From the NCBI GenBank assembly GCA_013397865.1, contig VZTI01004088.1, positions 3,238,322 through 3,302,321 on the forward strand: a DNA stretch of 64,000 nucleotides, written 5' to 3'. Made by a program: the position numbers and the translations under genes. The notes under the pieces were generated by a model. It did not search any database and was not told the DNA's origin. It saw nothing but the letters and a program-made list of their open reading frames with translations. Each line of letters begins with the position of its first letter. Positions within the stretch are counted from its first letter, which is position 1. This stretch comes from Struthidea cinerea (lineage: Eukaryota; Chordata; Aves; Passeriformes; Corcoracidae). This document shows positions 35,846 to 49,559 of the stretch, piece by piece.

Positions 35846-37736
35846 TTGTAGTGCATGTTAAAGAAGGAATCTTTCAGAAAGAAAAGCTTTACAATAACAG
35901 GATAAATGTTTTGGTAGGATTTTCCTCTGGGCCATTCCTCAGGGGCTAGCAATGAATGGAAGCATTTCTTCTCTCTTTTCCAGCCTGTATGTCTGCACAT
36001 TTGAAACTACCAGTAGGTACAGCATGGAAGGTTCTGTGCATTTAGGGCTGTTGGAACTTCTGCAAATCCTTTCCTTCCTGGCTTCTACCTCTTTCTCTTC
36101 AGTGGATGCCTTTCGCCTGGGCAAAGGTAAGCAGAGTGGTTCAGTAGGAGTTTTGATCCAGACTGCTAGCAAATGTGTTTGAATTGTTTACAGACTGAAA
36201 AAAGCAGCTGGGCACGTGCAGCCTGTTTTTCCGTAAACTAACGAATGACAATAACCTCTGAGGTTACAGAGGCTTACTTAAAACATATTCAGACTGAAGA
36301 TTAATAACACGTGCACCGAAAGAAAAATGAGAGCACAATTAAAGGAAAAGTTCAGCTATGAGTAAAGTTACTGAAAAAAGTGAAGGAAAAAAACAATTGA
36401 CTTAACATGACTTCATTTAAGAGCAATTTACTTTTGCAATTGGAGGTGCCATTCACCTGTTGACATTTTTATGGGAGTGCAAGATGGAAAATGAAGTAAA
36501 TAAAATCTAATGTATGTCAATCTCCAATGTTATATCCAATGTGATACCTGTTTTCTTTTTCCTCGTCTGTATAACAGTTTCATCCAATCATGTAAGCATC
36601 CTGAAATTTTCTGAGACTCTGTTTCAGTCTTTGATATCAGAATATGTTGCATATGAACTTGCAGCTCTCTTTTTATGCAGGCAGTAGTCTTATGTAGGCA
36701 CTGTTCTGGTATTCTGAAAGACAGGAATCCTTGCATTTGGTTCTCTTGGTCTGGAATATTAGTCTGATTACTTTGAACCCCAAGTTACTCTGGAGTTTTT
36801 AAAGTATTATTATTATTATTATTATTAAAAGACCTTAATAATACTGTTTCATTTTTTAGTAAATTGACAACATTAAAGACTCATACTGTATGAATGCCCT
36901 TGAAAACATGCTGGCCGTAGTCCAAAAATAATTAATTATTTAAGTTAGAAGAACTGTGTGCTTGCTTCTCCAGTAGAGAAACACTTTCATATTTTTAAAA
37001 TACTTAACTAATTTCCCTAAAAGCCATTTTAAAACACAGTGGGTTGTTGCTGTTCTGATGATGCCGTCTGGAGTGCAGAGAGCACAGAGTCCCTCCTACA
37101 ATAGCACTGAGTAAATGTCAGCGTGGCGCCGGTGAAAGCTGTATCCCACTCTCCCCTGCCAGGCTGCATTTAAATTGTGCAGCTCTGTGTTTCGAGAGGA
37201 AAGGCACTCGCGGTTACAGGGAACAGTTCAGCAGTGACCTGCTGGAGCAAGTGCCAGCACAGATCAAGTACAATTGTGTTAAGCGCCTGCTCCAGTGCTT
37301 GCAAGTGACAATACAGCAGTCCTCCACTTTAAGTTCCTTCTTCTTTGCTTTCATGCTGTGCACTGGTCTTGCCCCCTGCCAGCCCCACACAGAGGTCTGG
37401 GCTCACTCCAAGGGGGAGTGTCTTGCTCGGACACAAATTCCAGCTCCGATGAGGGAATGCACATGCAGTACTGTCCCCTGAGCCCCTGCAGTGAGTTCCT
37501 TCCCATGTTTCCAGTCTATCATCAGTTTCTTTCTGCAATGCAGTCAAGACCTTCTGGGTCCCAAGGAGAGTTATGTTCTAGCACCTCCAGAATCTGGCTT
37601 GGAGTCTGCTTCCTTCTCTTAGGCTGTAGCTGCACAATTGCTTTAACCTGACCAAAATACAGGATGCTGCTGCCAGAGATGTGTCATCCCCCTGTATCCC
37701 TGCCATCTCTCCAGGATGGCTGATGGTCTCTGGGAG
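35846..37736. other. Intergenic, no gene recognised
   Basis: AT-rich sequence with a (TTA)n microsatellite at about 36805-36827 and a modestly GC-richer patch near 37050-37250. No coding gene supported. Confidence 0.6.
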
Positions 37737-38135
37737 CTGGAGCCCAGGACAAGTGGGGAGAGGCTGGGGGAACAGGTCTTTTTCAGCCTGGAGAAGAGAA
37801 GACTAAGGGCGAGGCTGCGCTTGCTGTCCTCCCCCACCTAGTGGGCTATGTCGGAGGGCAGATGGAGCCAGAGGTGCCCAGGGGTAGTGAGCAAGGCACG
37901 GGATGCAAGCTGCAGCAAGGGAAACGCAAATGAGATCTACGGAAAGGAGTGTTCACAGGGAGGTGAAACACAAGGGCGCATCACTGTGTGAGCCTGTGAA
38001 ACTGCTGTCCTTGAAGACATCCAAAACCTGGCTGGACATGGCCCTGAGCAACCTGAGCTATATTCCAGGCTGGTGCTGCTGTGAGCAGGTGGTGGGATTG
38101 GATGACCTCCAGAGGTGCCTTCCAACATAAATTTT
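37737..38135 (+). mobile_element. CR1 LINE 3'-end fragment, plus strand, inactive
   Basis: Contains CR1 ORF2-tail nucleotide motifs (TTTTTCAGCCTGGAGAAGAG) and the typical 3' end: CTTGAAGACATCCAAAACC, then GGGATTGGATGACCTCCAGA and CTTCCAAC. It has internal rearrangement and no intact frame. The orientation is opposite to the copy at 35358-35845. Confidence 0.85.
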
Positions 38136-41100
38136 TCTACTTTTCTAACAAAAAATGACTGTGAAACCATGCTCTCAGGCGTCCCTGAGTCCACTTGCAC
38201 TGCAGGTTTGCATTTCATCCTGCAGGGAAACTCCCCTCTGCTTCTCACCACACGAGTCCAGAGGCTTTTCCCTGAAACACTCAGCTGCTGGGAAGGTGTC
38301 ATCTCCCTTGTCCTCTGGCATGCCCCAGTGGAGCCAGCACAAGGCAAGCAGGCAGGCTTCCTCCTGGCTGCCCAGACACAGGCTCTGCCAGAGCACAGCA
38401 CACAAAACGCACACTGAGAACAAACAAATCTGGTGGGCCATCTGCCATGCTCCCAGCACGCCACAGCCATGGCAGGTGGCTTGCACCCCTCCGTGGTGCT
38501 GCCTGTGCTCAGACGTGCAGCACTGCACAGGACTGTGCCCTTCTCCTCGGAGACTTCAACAGCTCCCAGCACTGACTGAATCTCAGTGGGAATTCATGTA
38601 GCTGCCTTGATTTCTCTAGACCTGCCTGTAATTCAGGCCTGCTAATTATACACTTTCTAATAGCCTGTGTGGTGGATAGAAGGAAACTGGTGAACTTTGG
38701 ATCAGGCAAACTTGAATGGGCTATTTAAAAAGTTGCTATGAAAGAAATATTTGATACGGCCATTTTCTTTCACATATGTCCATTAGGACGGTAAGTTTTC
38801 AGATGTGCCCTTAGTGGGGAGCTCAAGACATTGGGATTTAACTCCATTTTCTTTCTAAGTGTACAAGAAGCATGTGTGCAAAAAGCGTGACTGTGGGTGT
38901 CTCAGCAGGTCTGGCTCTTTGCTATCTGCCCTCAGGACAAGATAAAGCATCTCCAAAGATGAAGTTGTGTGATTGCAGTGGGGAGAGCTGTCACTAATTA
39001 GTAGTAAAATCCTTTAGCACAGAAGAACACAGCTTGGAAAATGTTCAAGTACACACTAATTCGTCTTGCACATATACATTTGTTCTTGAATAGATTTATG
39101 TTTTTCTTTCTTGAGCCATGAATACACAATATATGTGAGTGGGTCTGAGAACAAATGTTGACAGTTCCCTACCATTTATCTGGACAAATCTCATTCCTCT
39201 CTGCGTCTGTTTGCAATTGCTCCCTGTGGAGAACCACAGAGAAGAAGAAGATCAGTGAACCTTTTTCTTCTATGCGCTAAAACTGTGCGGTCCAAACATA
39301 CTCAGTGTTAGATCTTTATTTTGATAATGGTTCCTTCTTTCACCAAAGGAAGGTCCTAGGTTTCCGCAGGTTTAAAATGTCTGCACACCTCTTGCCCTGA
39401 GCTGTGAGATATAAGAGATTTAAGCTCTGGAAGCTGCTCAGGGGGTATCAACTTCTGTGCAGGCCCTATGGAAACGCTTTCTTCTTTCGAATCTCTCCTT
39501 AAAAAGCACATCACCTTTGCTCAGATACCTTTAGATCTCTCTGAAATGGCTAGGAAATTGGAGATTTACAGAAATTGGAGACACTTACAGAAATACCTAG
39601 TAGACTGAAAACTAGCTTATTATTTAGCTTGATTTTAAACCCCACAAGTCTACTATCTCCTGTGTGTTAGGCTGATTGCTCCAGCATTTGCACTGTCTTC
39701 TCTTCCCTCAGAATCTCATTTTTAGGTCTCATCCACCATATGTAATGATCATTATGCACTTGGACACCTCAGAAATGGGATACTGCAGGTGATAAAACCT
39801 GGAACTCTTGGAAGGGGTGTCACATGCCAGGCGCCTCAGTGGGACACATTAACTGCAAGCTCCTGCAGTTAGGAAATGCCAGGATGAAGGTGGCTGTGCT
39901 GTGCTTTTTGGTGAAAGACAGGACTGGTGGAATCCTGCTCCACTGACACTGATTTGGTGTTACATTTCTCCAGAGGTAAAACTCTGAGGCCTCAGTCTCA
40001 CTTCCAAACACAGATATTCATATACTTGAGATAAGAAATATGCAGCATTTTTTCAACAAGGTGTCTTTCCCAAAGGAAAATACAAAGATATCTGCACAGA
40101 GGGTCTTGAGATGTATTTGTCAGTGCCACATGAATTTCTGTATTTCCTAATACTTAAACAGACAGTTGTGCAAATTCAGCATTGATTTAGCTCAGTTTTC
40201 AGCTGACTTTGAGTATACTTTGCAACTGTTTACATGATGGTGATCATGGACATGTAGTAAATAGACCCAGCTGGTCCTGACCATCACTACGAGTAACCTG
40301 GGCATGCACAGATACATCCAACACCATCTGGCCAAATAGTGCACTGATATTAACAGACATGAGTTACCCTGTGTCTTTTGGTGATGAAAAAATGGCCTGA
40401 AATATCTCTTACTCAGTAAAAATGCATTTTCATGCCAAGTTCCATTGCTAGTCTTGTTTTGCTTATAATGACAAGACTTGCATGGTTTTATTTTTACTTT
40501 CTACCTTCTTTATTACTTCTCAGAAACTCACCCAATTTTTGGGAGATGGTGGCTATGGAGGTGACTGGAGATGTCAAGCTAAAAGGAAAAGCCAGATTTT
40601 TGGGCCTATGAAGGTTTCAGTTTGTGAAAGATCTGATGCTGAGTAGCTGTTCCTAAATATGGCCATTTTTAGGAGATATTTATTCCTGCTCTAGTCAGTT
40701 ATCTCCAATGCACAGGGTCTGTCCTGTTCTTCATATCCTTTCAGCTGTTGAACAATGTTATAAACCCAGACTCTATCATAAACATTAACCAGACCAGGGA
40801 CAGGTAATCATTCCCGAGGAACAGCAAATAATGTACATATTGCCTGCATTTCTTTTTTCACAAAAGCCGAGGGACTTTCTAGTTAGGCGAAGGTCAGCTG
40901 CATGGTGAAGAGGCAAGAGCCTCTGACAGGGTGAAATGCTCCTGTTAAAACTCGTCTTCATCCAGACATGTTGTGTCAGGTTGCCCAGAGCAACTTCTGA
41001 AGCTTTTGCTGAATCTGCTGAATAGTTTCTTCCCAAATACTTTTTAGATGAAAAACTAAATAATTTAATTTTGACAGTTTCTGAACTGGAACAGTGTTTT

Positions 41101-44100
41101 AGAAGCTTCTTTAAAATGTTGTCTGACTCTTGCAATACCTCCCTCAGCTCAGTAATTTGCTGCTTTTCAGCTGGGGTCAGAAAAATCCTGCTGATCTCTT
41201 GGAGAAACTTTCAGCTCATTTACTGAGGAAATGAAAAGTGGTTTTCTGAAAATGTTTTTTGTCCAAAGGGCAAATCTGAAACTGGTTGTTAGAACTGCTC
41301 TGGCATGGTGTTTCATTCGGAAGCAGATCTGGGGATGAGACCAGTGGGAATTAGGGAAGGGTGTGGAGGACTATGTACAGGCACCAACCTGCCTCCAAGG
41401 GGAAAGGCTCCCATCCCACACACACTCACTTCAGCAGAGCTGAGTTCTGCTTCTGGTGTATGAAACTCCTGAATGCCATGAAAGTACAAGGAATAGTTGA
41501 CACAATTGATGCATATGATATTCTAGTAATCAATTGCTATGAAATATTTTTAATAGTGTTGTTCTTACAAAACCTGTTTATGTTTTGGGGTTTTTTTTTA
41601 TTATCTTCGAGTGTGTTTAAGGAGAAAAATATTGATGGATGTGAGAGAGCAGCTGGTCCCAGGTCTGAGATGGAAATCAGTAACCTCAGAGGAGGCCCCT
41701 TGTCTTTTGGACTCAGGCAGTATAAGCAGAGGAGGATGATCTAGTAATGTGAAATGTGCAGTTGTTTGCTCAATAAATTAGATTCACATTTGTTAAAAAA
41801 CAGTGCAGGAAGAAGGCTGTGTTTCTGGTTAGGATCACAAAGGGAAATTTCCAGTAAAATAGAAGTGGAAGAAAACCAACAAGAAACCAGAGATAGCCCG
41901 TAAGATGATGAACTGCAACATGGAACCTGTACGTCTAAAGCATGTAATTTAGATCCTTTGTTGCCCTTAGACATGAAACATAACACGTTTTTACAGTTCC
42001 CATCTCATCCCTGGTAACAACCAGCTGATAGTGCTCCTGCAGCTGGTGAGTTGTGAGCAAAGAGAAAGGGAAGGATCAGTGGAACTGCAATTCATGCAGG
42101 GCTGCCTTGCCCTTGTAGTAAAAGTATGTTGGACCCCTTGTGCCTTCTTACCTGGCAACCCTCTAACCTGTCAGCTACAAACTGCTCTTTCTCCTGCAGG
42201 TGCTGTTTGCTCACCCCCACTCTATTCCCCACCAGAAGCTCAAGATGTAAGGAATAATTGCAAAGTGCAACATCCTAGTACTATTTACAAGTACTGAGGA
42301 TACCACAAAGCCAACCTGTTCACCTTGAACTACATCAGGAATTTCCATGTGTTTGTTCCAGCATGTTGTGACGCCAGTGAGGACTCCCTCTGTCCTTTCC
42401 TATTTTCTCTCTGTTCTTTAATATTTGCAGATCAGCTATCCAGATATTCCACGTTTTGACCAGACAGCACACTGTTGCACAGGTATTGGGAATAGGAGCT
42501 TCTTTAGGCAAAGGTGATGGTGGAGTGAAGGACTCTGGGTCCAAATGCAGATAATTATTGCTGCGGTAGAAGGGTTACATGGAGTCACACAATATGGGAA
42601 GCTATTTGCAGGTGATCAGATAGCAACAGCAGCTACCCGTAGTGTCCCCATGCAACAATCATAGAATCTCTCAAGACTTTTGTCTTGGCAGTGCCCTGTG
42701 TGTATCATGAGTTTATATACAGCCAGGATTGCCATATGTTCTCAATTCTTCTCAGCTAGTGATCCCAAATTCAGGTGGTACATGATGAAAGAAATTGAGA
42801 GTGGAAAGTGGATATTTATATACATCATTCTTCCAGAAAAATGCAGTTGTTGCTAAGCATCTTTTCTTTTTCATCATGAAGAGGATGGGGCTTTAGGATG
42901 GACACTTCTGAGCTAGGCATAAGAAGGGAGCTGGGAGATGTGGTCAGAAAGAAGATTGTTTTAGCTGGTGGGTCTGAACCCGATGAGGAAGTATTAAGAA
43001 GAGCAGTGTGTGCATCTGTGTGTGTGGCTTTAGGCAGATAGGCAGTGGGTGAAAGCTGCACTGTGGCAGGAGTCTTTAGCTGTAGCAGAAACCTTAGGGA
43101 GGTGTCCCAGGGGAAGAAACTCTCTTCTCCCTTACCTGAGCTGCCCCTGCAGTGTCAGATGGTCTTCCTGGGAAGGGTTAAATGGTCTCAGAGATGGCAA
43201 AGCATCTTTATCCCTTAAACATTTCCATTTTCCCCCTGTCCCTCCCTACCTCTCAGTCACCTTCACAGAAGAGGCTCTGATCATCATTTTCCACATTGGC
43301 ACCAATTCTTTCATGCCCCCCAGTCCCCTGCACTCTGACCCCAAAACAGCCAGAGGTAGTATGTCCATTAATTGGAAGCTGCAGATTTGCTTTTGAGTTT
43401 CTGGATTCTGTCTTCAGGTTTTCTGCTGTGAGACTTCCTGGATCTCTTTCACGATACATGAATGCCTCTGTTCTGACAGGCTGAAGTCTGTGGAAGCCAC
43501 CTATGTACCAAAGAAATAGATACTCTAGTTATCTACTAATGATGGGAATTAGTCCTTCCCAAAAATCCTGCATCTTTCTATAATTTGTGCTCAGTGATCC
43601 ATGTTTGCCCTATTACTCTTACTTTGAAAGTTTAACATTTTAAAAGTTTAATTAAAAAATCATCTTCATGGTAGTGAAAATGTCATCTGCCTTCTTAGCT
43701 GGCTAAAGAAGAGCTTCTTTGTGTAGACTGTTACCGGCCTAGTGAGCTGCATCAGCTGGGCACGAGTTAATTAATTGAATGAGTTAATCTGTGGCACAGA
43801 TAGCTAATGTGAGTTTAATGTCCCTTACTACTAAAATCTAATGGTATCCATGGCCCTTTCAAAAGGACCTCATCACATTCATCTGACCTTTACTGCTTTT
43901 TGCACTGTCTTTATATTGTTTGAACAGGCTTACACAGTGAGCGCACTGTTATACATTAAACAGAGCAAATAAAGTTAATACAGTAGCTGTAGAGCACGCA
44001 GTGACAACATTGCTGTTCTGGGCACAGCTGCATGCCAGCACAAGAGAGCAAAAATAACGCTGAGCACTCCTGGGTCCCAATGGCTCCACTGTTTCTTGCT

Positions 44101-47100
44101 GTCTCCTAAGGTTCATACCAGAAAGGAAGGGCAATGGGATTTTCACAGAGCTTCTCTTGCAAAAGACTGGTAGGATTTAGCAATTACTCTCCTTCCCCTG
44201 CTTTTCTGACTCAAATTCCTTCAGAGGAAAGCCAACAGCAGCAGGGTTCCAAATTCAGACATATCAAATAAAGTTGTTTTCTTCATAAATCCTGACAAGT
44301 GTAGTGCTAGTTGCATGTGACAGATGCAACATTTCTTCTTGAGACATCTTTTCTAAATTGCATTTCATACTTGAAAAATCAACCTCTCCTGTGAAGCTGT
44401 GTCACTTTTATTCTCTTTCCCATGTCTGATTACTAGAGAGTATTTCAGTCAGTTACATTTCCAAATATAAAGAAATATTAAGATTAATTAAAATAATAAT
44501 TACAAAGTTGAAGCCAACTATACTTTATGTGGTACTTTGAATTAACTTAATGACAGACACTAAGCTGATAACAAATAGCAAATCATGCCTATTTTATTTC
44601 CTATCTGAGTGTTGAACAACTTTCTAGCTTGTGGTTTTAAGATTAATTAAGCCTTTAGACCAAACATGTCATGATGAGATGCTCTTCAGTTAAGGCTAAA
44701 TGGGAAGCCTCTAAGTGGTATATTGATAAATGGAGATTATTCCTTCGTTTATCTAATTATTCCTTCTAAAATCTCTCTTGAACATAACCCCCCCAAACAC
44801 TACTATCTCACAATTAAACTACTCCTTAGGGTGTTGAAGGAGTTAAGTAGGGGGAGTTACAGTTTTCCGTAGTGGAGTAGGAATTATCAGGCTCTGTTCT
44901 GGTAAGAAGAGAGGGAAATTGTCTTATTTCAGTTGGGGTATGATGGCTCCTTCAACATGACCACTCTGGGGAAAATGCTAAAAGAATGATTCACCCTGCT
45001 CCTTCCCACCAATTATGCAAGATGCCTCCTATTTTTTTGAGGGAATTGTAAACCTTGATGTCACAGCAAAAGGGGCGAAATCCCCTAGGAAGAAAAAGCT
45101 TCCATTCTATATATGCCATTCAGCTTCAAATAAATCTAGGGAAGAAGAACTTCTCCCTTTTGGAGTAGACCTTTAGAGGCAAAAGGGCTTTTTCCAAGAA
45201 GAGTGAGTAATGTTGCCCATGTAGTGTTGTAGGAAAAACAAGAGACCAGACTACATTTGTATTGTCAAGACATTTGTCCTCTTCTGGCCTCCAGTGTATG
45301 TAAACATCGCAACCAATAAAAATTTGTATTCCAATGAATTTTTTCTGGTATTTTATAGCATGTAATTCCAAAGAGCCTTCTATTCCTCCTACATTTTCAT
45401 TTCTGTAAGACAAACAACAAGAGATTTACTATGTCTGTGGGATTTCACCACCCAGGCAGGCAGCCACTCAGTGCTTATGAGGCTCACTATAATATTTACT
45501 TAGTGTGGTCTTCATTTGGGCTTTAACTGATATTTTGCCATGATCCTGGGTAATTTTATAATGAAATTCTTTGTTCATGAGACCTTTGAGAATCAGTGGA
45601 AAATGCAGCTAAAAGAAGCAAAAGAGGAACCATTAGGAAATATTCAATGAACCTCTGTTTAGCTAGGTTTGTTTTAGGGTTTTCTTGACCAGAGAAATCT
45701 TATTTCTGCAATGGCGTATTTGCCCTGTAACCAGATGGCTGGATTCACCAAGCAGTACTCATAATTACTGGTGCTCTGAAAGTTTTACTAGCTAATAATA
45801 TTTCTGGTGAAAAGAATGGAAAATTATTTTCTTTAAGTCTGAAGTTTTAGGAATGCAAGTTTTCTAAATTGTTTTTCTAAGTTGTTTCTGTAATTTTGCT
45901 GACGCCCTTGCATGAGTTTCAGATCAGTTCCAGATCAAACTGTCTCATTTTTGGAAACCTGTAGAAACTAATAAACCCTCTCTTTTCTTGGTACAACTGA
46001 GAATTCTTCCCCTGAACCCTTACAACATGTGGCTCAATGGCTGAGTCAGAGAGCTGGCTCATGTTTAGCTTTTATCTAATTTACTTTCCTTCTGTAATAG
46101 CACAGGGAGTGCAAGAAATAGGGACATAGATGGGAAAGTGACAGGCATTCAGAATTTTACTTAAGATAGTTGGTTGGTTTTTTTTTAGTTTGGAATTGTT
46201 GATATCATCCAACTAATTTAAAAGTTATGAGAGGACTTTCACACAACCTAAAACTCCCCACCTACAACTTTTACAGGCTACCAAAAATTCTCACACCAAA
46301 CAGCTTGCAAGATGGGAAATTAAATTGTTCGAAATTGATGCTGTCAAAGAGAAGGAATCCTGATACTGCTTTCTCACTTTCACATCCATATGCACACGTG
46401 AGCCTCAGCGGGGCAATCTGCATCTCAAGCTTGACCTAAAGCCAACTGCTCTTTTGGGGAGGGACCTGGTTCTTCCATCTGAACTGCTCCACCAGGGTCA
46501 GCTTGACCGCTTTCTGGACTTCCGCAACACTTTTACAGCACTTCAGATACTGATTTTTTTAGGGCTTAAGGTGAATGTCCAGGGTTGCAGAGTGTCCCTC
46601 AGAAAACAGAATAGATAGTGCACAGTTTTGGGCACTTCATTCTCGAATAAGAGTTGAACAAAGGGCGCTGTAAATGCACTGTACATGAGTGAGTGCCACA
46701 GACCCTGCAGAGATTTGGAAGGAACGGCTGTATTCCTAAATTAGACAGAAGTTGTGGTTTTCTGTTTCCTTTTTCAGTGCCATATTTGAATGCTAAAATC
46801 AATCCTACCTGCAGTACAGACAATCAATACAGCTGGCTACAGCTCCTGCTGACATCCACACAGCATGCAGGCATGCAAAATTTGGATGTAAATGTGATGT
46901 ACTTGCCTAAAGACTCACAGGTTTACAAATGAGGACTAACAAGTTTCATGGAAAACATTAACAGAGCTAGCAAGAGATACAGTCTTAAAAGACTCAAAAC
47001 CTGATGTGCCCCTTTAATACTGCCTGTACTGGCACCTCTTCAAAGAAATATAGCTGGCAAGAACATCCACATGATTGTGCATATAATAGATATTGCCTAA

Positions 47101-49559
47101 GCCAGCTGTTTTCCCAAGGGCTCATGAGAAATTCTTTCCTTGAATTCTCAGTCATCAAGGAGCTCCAGATTTTCTGGAAATCATGCATGCCAAGTGGGGT
47201 AGCAGTACCCGGTTCTCCAACCGAGGAAGACAAGTGCATTGGCCTTCTCCACAATCTTGTGGAATTCCTTTAGTGCACATGGACCTGAGATCCCCAGATG
47301 CATTTCCTTCCTTGCAAGGCAGTTGCAAAAGTGATACCTTAGTAAACTGGAGGGTAGGTACTTCAACCCTACAAAAAAAAAGGGGCTTGGAGAGACCTAG
47401 AGCAGAAAAAGAATCCAACATAAGCTGTCACTGTACATTTTTAATATATGATTTTATGTTAACCAAGAGCAAATCGTGGTGGTTGTCTTTCAGACTTTTT
47501 CTGATTTGGTGGCTATTTATGGTTTTTATTTCAGTAGGTGCATTTCAGACAAAACAAGAGAGTTCGCAGTAACTTTGAAGTGCATTATGTTACTTTTCAA
47601 ATATGACAGCTTGCTGCTTACAACATTCCCTATTGCTTCTCAAAAGCCTTAATTTTGCTGGATGTCAGATCATACTGTTTGGAAATACAAAACAAAAGCA
47701 CTGCTCAGATAATCTCCATCCCCACTTAGGGCTGACTGTGGGGCAGTGCCAGGTCAGGCTCCCTGACTTCAACAACAGCATTGCTGTCTCTAAGCACTTC
47801 AGAAATGCATTTTTTCTGAGGTAGGGCCTAGGCACCAAAAGCAGCAGAGACAGATGACTAATGAAGGCACAGAGCGACCTGTCTGTTAAAATCTGTGCAA
47901 AATTCAACAAACAGGTTGACAGGAGGTCAAACATTGCAAAGTTAATGCAGTCTAGTTTTACCCCTCATCGTGCATCTTGTATGCCCAATATTCTGGTATG
48001 GTAGGGGTAGATGTTACTTTTTTTGTTAACAAGGGAAGTTATCAAGGATCAAAATGCAAATCCTTGAGATTTGAACTGGTTACCTGTAGGTGCTGTGCTG
48101 GTGGAGGATGAGGTGAGGCTAGTTATCCCTAATAACACTGGGCTACAACATATGTGGCAGTCCATTCCATGTGCTGGCTCCAAGTTTTCTCTCCCTTGGG
48201 TCAGTATGTCTTAATTCTGAGGGGCACTGGTATGCTGAAGTGTGGCCAAGGGTTCCTTGTCCTCTTCAGAGAGATTTTACTCTCCCACCTCTCTTCTTTC
48301 CATGTTGCTCCTGAAAATGTGAAGGCTCGGCAGTCTGCTGGAGTTATCTTGGCTCAGGGTGATATGTTTTCCTCTTGGTAGAATTTCAGTCTCAGCCAGA
48401 GCTGATTCAGGGTATCAACAGCTGGGCCAATGTGTTGCCTTTGGTTTTATGGCAGACTTTCTGAACATCTGTAAAGCTTTCACTTTTTCTCTTAAATCAT
48501 TGTGTTCTTGCTATACTCCCCCTAGCTCCACTGTGGAGCTGAAATAACTGAGCAAATCAGCTCAACACTCCTGTTCTCTTCCAACTCTTTAAGCTCCTTT
48601 CCAAAATCCATCTAAGTTTCCAACGAAGTCTTTGAACTTAACTGCTTATTTGAGAAATCACTGGTCTGCCCTTCAAAACTTTTTTTTTTAAATTGTTCTT
48701 ATTTGAAGTTGCAGGGAAGTTACAAAAGCATAGTTGGAAGCCATCCTCTCAGCTGAAATAAGTTTTCCACCCTCAAATAACTGCATTTAACCCATTAGGC
48801 ACCAAGTGAACTTGTACTATTTTCCATAAGAAAACCTCACAATTCTGATAAGAAGGTAATTAAGAATTTTTACAAAGGTTTCTATTTCAGTTATCTAGTA
48901 TTTACTACTAAACAATAAAACTGGGGTTATTCCTGGGTTTCATTTTCCAGAAGTGGGCAGAAGGGAAGGGAAGAAATGAGGCAATATGAACAGTTTCCTA
49001 TTTACTTTCATTCTTGCCTTCCTTTTAATGTGTCTCACAGTTAACTGCTCTCCTAAATCTCACCACTCCCAAAGCAGGGGAGCAATGACTGAGCAAGCTG
49101 TATTAGTAGCTGTGGATGAAGAGACTTGTAGCTTGGCAGCCCTGTGCAAAGCTAAAATCCTTGGCTTGTCTCCAACAACAGACGTTTGCCCCTTCAAGCA
49201 ATGCTGAAACAATTGATTTTATTTTTGTGAGAAAGCAAATGAGTTAGACAGGTATAGCTGACTCAGATTTTCCATGGAGCATTGCTAGTCTTCTTTCTTT
49301 AAAATCTGGACATGGGGGATATAAGGGTATGATTATAGAGAAAATATTTTGCATTAAGCAAGTCATTAGGTCTGTGTGAATAGGTTGGCTAGAGGTTGGG
49401 TTTTTTTTCCCGTAGGACTGTGGAAAGGTCTGTGCTTGCTCACATGAAAGGCTTTATTATCTCTCACTGCAAAAATGCACACTACGTTTTTCTCTCCACC
49501 ACATGACTTGCCAGGTCTCTCCCAAACCAAACCACGTTGCAGGACCATTTAGCAGCTCT
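38136..49559. other. Gene-poor intergenic region upstream of the 49.6-kb repeat
   Basis: About 11.4 kb. No serpin exon signature on either strand and no RNA gene recognised. The only ORF worth naming is the small signal-peptide-like one at 48986-49207, listed separately. The rest is AT-rich with short ORFs. Confidence 0.5.
48986..49207 (+). CDS. Weak candidate: 73-aa ORF resembling a small secreted Cys-containing peptide
   Basis: ATG-initiated, single exon. Residues 1-21 (MNSFLFTFILAFLLMCLTVNC) are one residue over the quoted limit, so in words: a strongly hydrophobic leader with Cys at 16 and 21, followed by a polar segment with Cys at 48, 54, 68 and 73. The layout (leader, spacer, four Cys near the C-terminus) resembles small secreted peptides, but the Cys spacing matches no family I know. 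Length is within what chance gives in this window. It is on the strand opposite to all serpins. Confidence 0.2.
   Translation: MNSFLFTFILAFLLMCLTVNCSPKSHHSQSRGAMTEQAVLVAVDEETCSLAALCKAKILGLSPTTDVCPFKQC

Noticed and set aside
37937..38572. 211-aa minus-strand ORF
   Set aside because: It runs antisense through the CR1 3' end at 37737-38135 and then GC-richer sequence. No known motif.
40785..41135. 116-aa minus-strand ORF
   Set aside because: No motif, no splice context and no serpin similarity.
46994..47421. Overlapping minus-strand ORFs with phrases such as LKEFHKIVEKANALVF
   Set aside because: Looks as if it could be a decayed processed pseudogene or retroelement, but stops and frame changes prevent a family assignment by eye.
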